Source: Streptosporangiaceae bacterium
GTDB lineage: Bacteria > Actinomycetota > Actinomycetes > Streptosporangiales > Streptosporangiaceae
Assembly (NCBI GenBank): GCA_030041195.1
Contig: JASHOI010000471.1
Location: 1 to 22,844 of the forward strand
DNA: 22,844 nucleotides
Direction: 5' to 3'
Every line of letters begins with the position of its first letter. The first letter of the stretch is position 1. Made by a program: the position numbers and the translations under genes. Shown in pieces: positions 21,919-22,844 of this stretch. The notes beneath the pieces were generated by a model. It was given only the letters and a program-made list of their open reading frames with translations. It had not been told where the DNA came from and did not search any database.

Positions 21919-22353
21919 ATGCCCGAACTCGGACACGAACTGCGGTGGCTCGCCGACCAGGGCGCCGAAGACGCGCAGCCAATGGCGCCGGCACAGGTCA
22001 TGCGATGCGGTGATCGCCAGCGGCGCCGGCGCACGCTGCGGGACGGGTTCGCCGCCGTCGCTGTGACCGCGGCCGTCGCCGGGAGCATCGTCTCCGGCTT
22101 CGGGGCGTTTCAGCATGCGCCGCTGCGCCGTCCCGAGACCGGGCCAGCGGCGCCGCTGCCGTCACCCGTCCAGCACTCACCGAAGCCCACGCCGACGCCG
22201 TCGCGGGTGCCCAGGCGCGCGCACACGCCGTCATCCACGGGGCGCCAGCCGACCCCTACGCCGTCACGGTCGCCCGGGCCGTCATTCACCCCCGGGCCTG
22301 GCACATCGCCGTCCTCTGGCTCCGAGCCGACGCCCACGTCTACGCCTGGGTGA
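21919..22353 (+). CDS. Putative anti-sigma-like membrane protein with Pro/Ser/Thr-rich outer tail
   Basis: The ATG at 21919 follows AGGAGGTGA, in which TGA is the sigma factor stop, so the two genes are translationally coupled. The 144-residue protein has a short N-terminal inner part (1-42) ending in RRRR, one membrane span at about 44-63 and an outer tail (about 70-144) of Pro, Ser and Thr with little else. The position and layout suit a partner that holds the sigma factor at the membrane. However, the zinc anti-sigma motif (H...C..C) is absent: only His6 and Cys30 are present. No family is recognised, so the anti-sigma role rests on position alone. Confidence 0.65.
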   Translation: MPELGHELRWLADQGAEDAQPMAPAQVMRCGDRQRRRRTLRDGFAAVAVTAAVAGSIVSGFGAFQHAPLRRPETGPAAPLPSPVQHSPKPTPTPSRVPRRAHTPSSTGRQPTPTPSRSPGPSFTPGPGTSPSSGSEPTPTSTPG

Positions 22354-22360
22354 TGGTCCG

Positions 22361-22377
22361 GCGCCCGCTGGGGGCGC
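22361..22377. terminator. GC hairpin between converging genes
   Basis: GCGCCC (22361-22366) and GGGCGC (22372-22377) form a perfect six-pair stem with a five-base loop. It lies in the 40 bases between the stop of the sigma-linked membrane protein gene and the stop of the converging minus-strand gene, so it could end both transcripts. It has no T-run. Confidence 0.4.
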
Positions 22378-22393
22378 ACTCGCCGGCGGGCCG

Positions 22394-22678
22394 TCAGATC
22401 GTGGCGCGGGTGTGCGGCGGCCGGCTCGGGTCCCGCCCGCCCAGGATGGCGACCACGGCGATCACGAGCCTGGTTCGCCGCGCCTGCGATCGCGGCTCCC
22501 GGCGGTGCCGCAGCCGGCCGGGCTCGCTCGCCGGGTAAGGCCCGCCCGGGAACCCGAGCACTCGCTGCCGCCCCGAGAGGTCGACCGGAAATCCGGCGGC
22601 ACGCGGCCGCTCCTCGCCGCTCCAGGCGTAGGCGCGGGTGCCCCAGACGCCGAGCGCCCGGCCCTGCCCGCCGGTCAT
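22394..22678 (-). CDS. Small hypothetical protein, 94 residues
   Basis: I do not recognise this protein. Evidence that it is real: its codons end almost always in G or C, as in neighbouring genes, and its ATG overlaps the stop of the frame upstream by ATGA, a common sign of coupled translation. The product is basic, with a Gly/Trp-containing N-terminal part and one short hydrophobic stretch (LVIAVVAILGG) at about residues 70-80. No domain is visible. Competing frames over the same DNA have poorer composition (long Arg/Pro runs). Confidence 0.45.
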   Translation of the reverse strand: MTGGQGRALGVWGTRAYAWSGEERPRAAGFPVDLSGRQRVLGFPGGPYPASEPGRLRHRREPRSQARRTRLVIAVVAILGGRDPSRPPHTRATI

Positions 22679-22844
22679 GACAGGTCCGGCTCGGCGGGCG
22701 GCAGGTGGGCGGTGCCCACCTGAGCGGCATTGTCGGTGGCTTCCCGCACCGCGGCGGCCACCTCCGCATCGGCGGCAGCGACGGCCCCGGCGCCCGCGGC
22801 CTCCACCTGAACGGGCCCGGCCGGTCGCGGTACCTCGGTGCGAC
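22675..22844 (-). CDS. C-terminal end of an unknown protein (cut by window end)
   Basis: Fifty-five residues are visible, in a frame that begins beyond the window and stops at 22675-22677. The sequence is rich in Ala, Val and Glu (for example AAADAEVAAAVREATDNAAQ), suggesting a helical or flexible tail, and ends LPPAEPDLS. About 84 percent of codons end in G or C, which supports coding. The stop overlaps the next gene's ATG. The family cannot be told from the tail. Confidence 0.5.
   Translation of the reverse strand, partial: RTEVPRPAGPVQVEAAGAGAVAAADAEVAAAVREATDNAAQVGTAHLPPAEPDLS

Noticed and set aside
22110..22769. Minus-strand 219-codon frame at the right edge
   Set aside because: It is rich in Arg/Pro/Ala without structure and runs across the sigma-linked membrane gene. 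The coupled ATGA pair in other frames explains the DNA better.
1..22844. Search by eye for tRNA, rRNA, CRISPR arrays, intact insertion sequences and phage genes
   Set aside because: None was found. The only possible mobile-element trace is the tail of the hydrolase fragment near 990-1141, which could not be confirmed.

Overview
The window is very GC-rich (about 70 percent by eye) with strong G/C bias at third codon positions, frequent GTG starts and short gaps. This is typical of an actinomycete. Supporting markers are a DsbA-like protein closely resembling the mycobacterial mycothiol-dependent Rv2466c family, a MenA menaquinone enzyme, a Methyltransf_19 (DUF574) methyltransferase, a SigE-type ECF sigma factor and a PepN/RpiB/DsbA neighbourhood. 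A Streptomyces or Streptosporangiales-like soil organism fits best; the species cannot be named from the sequence.

Left part (1-7053). The window opens inside an FtsX-type ABC permease (plus strand). A short reading frame follows that begins like a secreted alpha/beta hydrolase and then loses the fold, probably a gene remnant. From about 7000 down to 1296 lies a minus-strand catabolic operon in the order acyl-CoA ligase, HSD10-like dehydrogenase, acyl-CoA dehydrogenase, SCP-x-type thiolase and TetR regulator. Its promoter has a 14-bp perfect palindrome lying between plausible -35 and -10 boxes, which is a strong candidate for the operator of the TetR protein encoded at the end of the operon. 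The enzymes make up a beta-oxidation-like set lacking an enoyl-CoA hydratase; the family types suggest branched or otherwise bulky carboxylic acids.

Middle part (7307-14304). A SET-domain lysine methyltransferase gene sits two bases downstream of rpiB, which follows a DsbA-family oxidoreductase. Divergent from these is the M1 aminopeptidase gene pepN, which converges on a minus-strand pair, malQ (4-alpha-glucanotransferase) and a DUF574 methyltransferase. These are mostly ordinary chromosomal genes.

Right part (14353-22844). An MMPL exporter, a lipoprotein with a duplicated two-cysteine domain and an amidase follow on the minus strand. A 142-bp divergent control region then leads to a membrane-anchored NERD-domain protein and menA. 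Next comes a small cluster in which a SigE-type ECF sigma factor is flanked by two single-span membrane proteins with long Pro/Ser/Thr-rich outer tails, possibly an envelope-sensing unit. At the right edge two minus-strand frames overlap by ATGA; neither was recognised.

No tRNA, rRNA, CRISPR array or intact insertion sequence was seen. No clearly new multi-gene system stands out. The best leads are the operator-in-promoter of the acyl-CoA operon, the sigma factor with its two tailed membrane partners, the duplicated lipoprotein beside the MMPL pump, and the NERD protein that appears to lack the family lysine.
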